From Anaerocolumna sp. AGMB13020 (GTDB lineage: Bacteria > Bacillota > Clostridia > Lachnospirales > Lachnospiraceae): 64,000 nucleotides of DNA. The DNA lies in the NCBI RefSeq assembly GCF_033100115.1, contig NZ_CP136910.1, positions 2,046,001-2,110,000 of the forward strand, in the 5' to 3' direction. A model generated the notes under the pieces. That model saw only the letters and a list, made by a program, of their open reading frames with translations. It made no database searches and was not told where the DNA came from. Below, piece by piece: positions 62,784 to 64,000 of the stretch. Made by a program: the position numbers and the translations under genes. Every line of letters begins with the position of its first letter. The stretch's first letter is position 1.

Positions 62784-64000
62784 TTATTTGGTTTCTAATA
62801 TATACTGATTTAATACAGACTCAAGCATTTCCTGTCTGCCGGATACATTAGGACGAATGCCATTGGCAAGCGCATACGCCTCCAGAGATTTAAAATCAGC
62901 TTTTCCATCAATGATGTCTTTACCAAGACCTTCTGAATAGCTGGCATAACGCTTATCCTTAAAGTCTTCGAATACCTTATCCTCCAATAACTTGGCTGCT
63001 ACCTTAAGTCCTCTTGCAAATGCATCCATTCCCGCAATATAAGCTAAGAATAAATCCTCTTCTTCGAAAGAAGCTCTTCTTACCTTGGAATCGAAATTCA
63101 GTCCGCCTTTGGTAAGTCCGCCGGCTAACAGAATCTCATACATTGCAAGTGTTGTATCATAAAGATTGGTAGGGAACTGGTCTGTGTCCCAGCCAAGCAT
63201 AGGATCACCCATATTGGCATCTACACTGCCTAAAACACCATTTATACGAGACATATTAAGCTCATGCTGGAAAGTGTGCATTGCAAGTGTTGCATGGTTT
63301 GCTTCAATGTTTAATTTAAATTTATCCAACAGGTCGTATTTTCTTAAGAAAGAGATAACCGTTGCAGCATCGGTATCATACTGATGTTTTGTAGGCTCCT
63401 TGGGTTTTGGCTCAATTAAGAACTGACCAGTAAAACCAATCTGCTCTGCATAATCGCAAGCAAGCTTCAGAAGTCTTGCCATATTATCAAGTTCCAGTTC
63501 TGTATTGGTATTAAGAAGTGTTTCATAACCTTCTCTGCCGCCCCAGAATACATAATTCTCTCCGCCTAATTCCTTGGTTATCTCAATGGCTTTCTTTATC
63601 TGTGCTGCTGCATAGGCAAATACAGTAGCATTACAGGAAGTTCCGGCACCATGTACGAATCTTGGATTACTGAAAGCATTGGTGGTACCCCAAAGGCATT
63701 TGATACCGGTACGTTTCATCTCTTCTTTGATTACTTCTACAATTTCATCCAGTCTTGCATTGGTTTCTGCCAGATCTTTTCCTTCTGGTGCAATATCTCT
63801 GTCATGAAAACAGAAGAAAGGAATCTGTGCTTTCTCCATAAATTCAAACGCTGCATGTACTCTTTCTTTTGCAACTTCCATGGAGCACTCATGATTATCC
63901 CAAGGTCTGAACATGGTTCCGGAACCGAAGGGATCGCTACCCATATAAGTAAAAGTATGCCAGTATGACATGGCAAAACGCAGCTGCTCCTTCATGGTTT
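62784..64000 (-). CDS. xylA: Xylose isomerase, missing its N-terminus at the window edge
   Basis: 404 residues are visible out of about 440; the start lies beyond 64000 and the frame is open there, reading T-M-K-E-Q-L. Converts D-xylose to D-xylulose. The long class II type is seen from [84 protein letters not shown] and [11 protein letters not shown], which carry the metal ligands Glu, His and Asp. The pair with xylB is the standard D-xylose route into the pentose phosphate pathway. No xylR is in view. Confidence 0.96.
   Translation of the reverse strand, partial: TMKEQLRFAMSYWHTFTYMGSDPFGSGTMFRPWDNHECSMEVAKERVHAAFEFMEKAQIPFFCFHDRDIAPEGKDLAETNARLDEIVEVIKEEMKRTGIKCLWGTTNAFSNPRFVHGAGTSCNATVFAYAAAQIKKAIEITKELGGENYVFWGGREGYETLLNTNTELELDNMARLLKLACDYAEQIGFTGQFLIEPKPKEPTKHQYDTDAATVISFLRKYDLLDKFKLNIEANHATLAMHTFQHELNMSRINGVLGSVDANMGDPMLGWDTDQFPTNLYDTTLAMYEILLAGGLTKGGLNFDSKVRRASFEEEDLFLAYIAGMDAFARGLKVAAKLLEDKVFEDFKDKRYASYSEGLGKDIIDGKADFKSLEAYALANGIRPNVSGRQEMLESVLNQYILETK

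Noticed and set aside
1..64000. CRISPR arrays, transposase genes, integrase genes, rRNA or tRNA genes
   Set aside because: Repeats in the window are contiguous tandem units or palindromes without spacers, and no protein with transposase or integrase motifs was found.

Overview
The window looks like a chromosomal segment of a low-to-moderate GC, saccharolytic, anaerobic Firmicute, most likely a Lachnospiraceae (Clostridium cluster XIVa) relative. I infer this from the gene families, from T-box leaders on two aminoacyl-tRNA synthetase loci, from YesMN/LplABC-type sugar uptake, from GH94, GH38 and GH125 enzymes, and from the XylAB pair. No database search was run. Almost every gene lies on the minus strand. 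I see no phage, insertion sequence with a transposase, CRISPR array, rRNA or tRNA.

Layout from left to right. (1) 1-1469 is the N-terminal part of valS, cut by the window edge, with its T-box leader (about 1571-1815). (2) 1924-2136 is a large imperfect hairpin. (3) 2182-9199 is a three-gene operon of unknown function: a 1208-residue repeat protein, a protein with an actin/Hsp70-like ATPase fold, and a membrane coiled-coil protein. (4) 9301-10422 is a plus-strand orphan PLP aminotransferase. (5) 10454-26402 is a glycan-utilisation locus read right to left: metallophosphoesterase, LplB permease, binding lipoprotein, LplC permease, PfkB kinase, GH4, GH38 alpha-mannosidase, GH125 alpha-1,6-mannosidase, an unassigned glycosidase-like protein, an MFS transporter and NagB. 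Its content resembles the N-glycan/alpha-mannoside loci of streptococci. (6) 27186-28787 holds two plus-strand genes, an unknown protein and a PHP phosphoesterase. (7) 28942-33312 is a ROK kinase followed by a YesM/YesN two-component system that probably controls the glycan locus. (8) 33895-44772 carries purA, purB, purF and purC, interspersed with dut, LysR, Spx-like, GNAT and racemase genes. (9) 45322-49347 holds an XRE regulator, a GH94 phosphorylase with a conspicuous triple operator, a 42-residue peptide and an NlpC/P60-type protein. (10) 50162-56564 holds hslO, a methyltransferase, a eukaryotic-type HisA and an ABC exporter unit with its XRE-TPR regulator. (11) 57102-60554 is pheST with a Phe T-box. 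(12) 61029-64000 is xylB and a 5'-truncated xylA.

The most unusual signal is non-coding. Three intergenic elements of 212-214 nt (1924-2136, 26703-26916, 33596-33807) each fold on themselves over about 100 bp per arm. They share an apical loop, GTCTGAGCG-(1 to 6 nt)-AGCGAGT(T), and a bulge GCC(A/C)AG on the 3' arm about 16-17 nt from the loop. In the two closest copies the stems differ by changes on both arms that keep the pairing. That is what selection on a fold would produce, rather than coding. Other structure includes an octamer pyrimidine tract (11237-11402), an 11-copy AT-rich 26-mer array (21327-21621), smaller tandem arrays, small dispersed hairpins and several leader attenuator candidates.

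Limits: domain calls rest on motifs read by eye. DUF numbers, CAZy family assignments and comparisons with other genomes are from memory.
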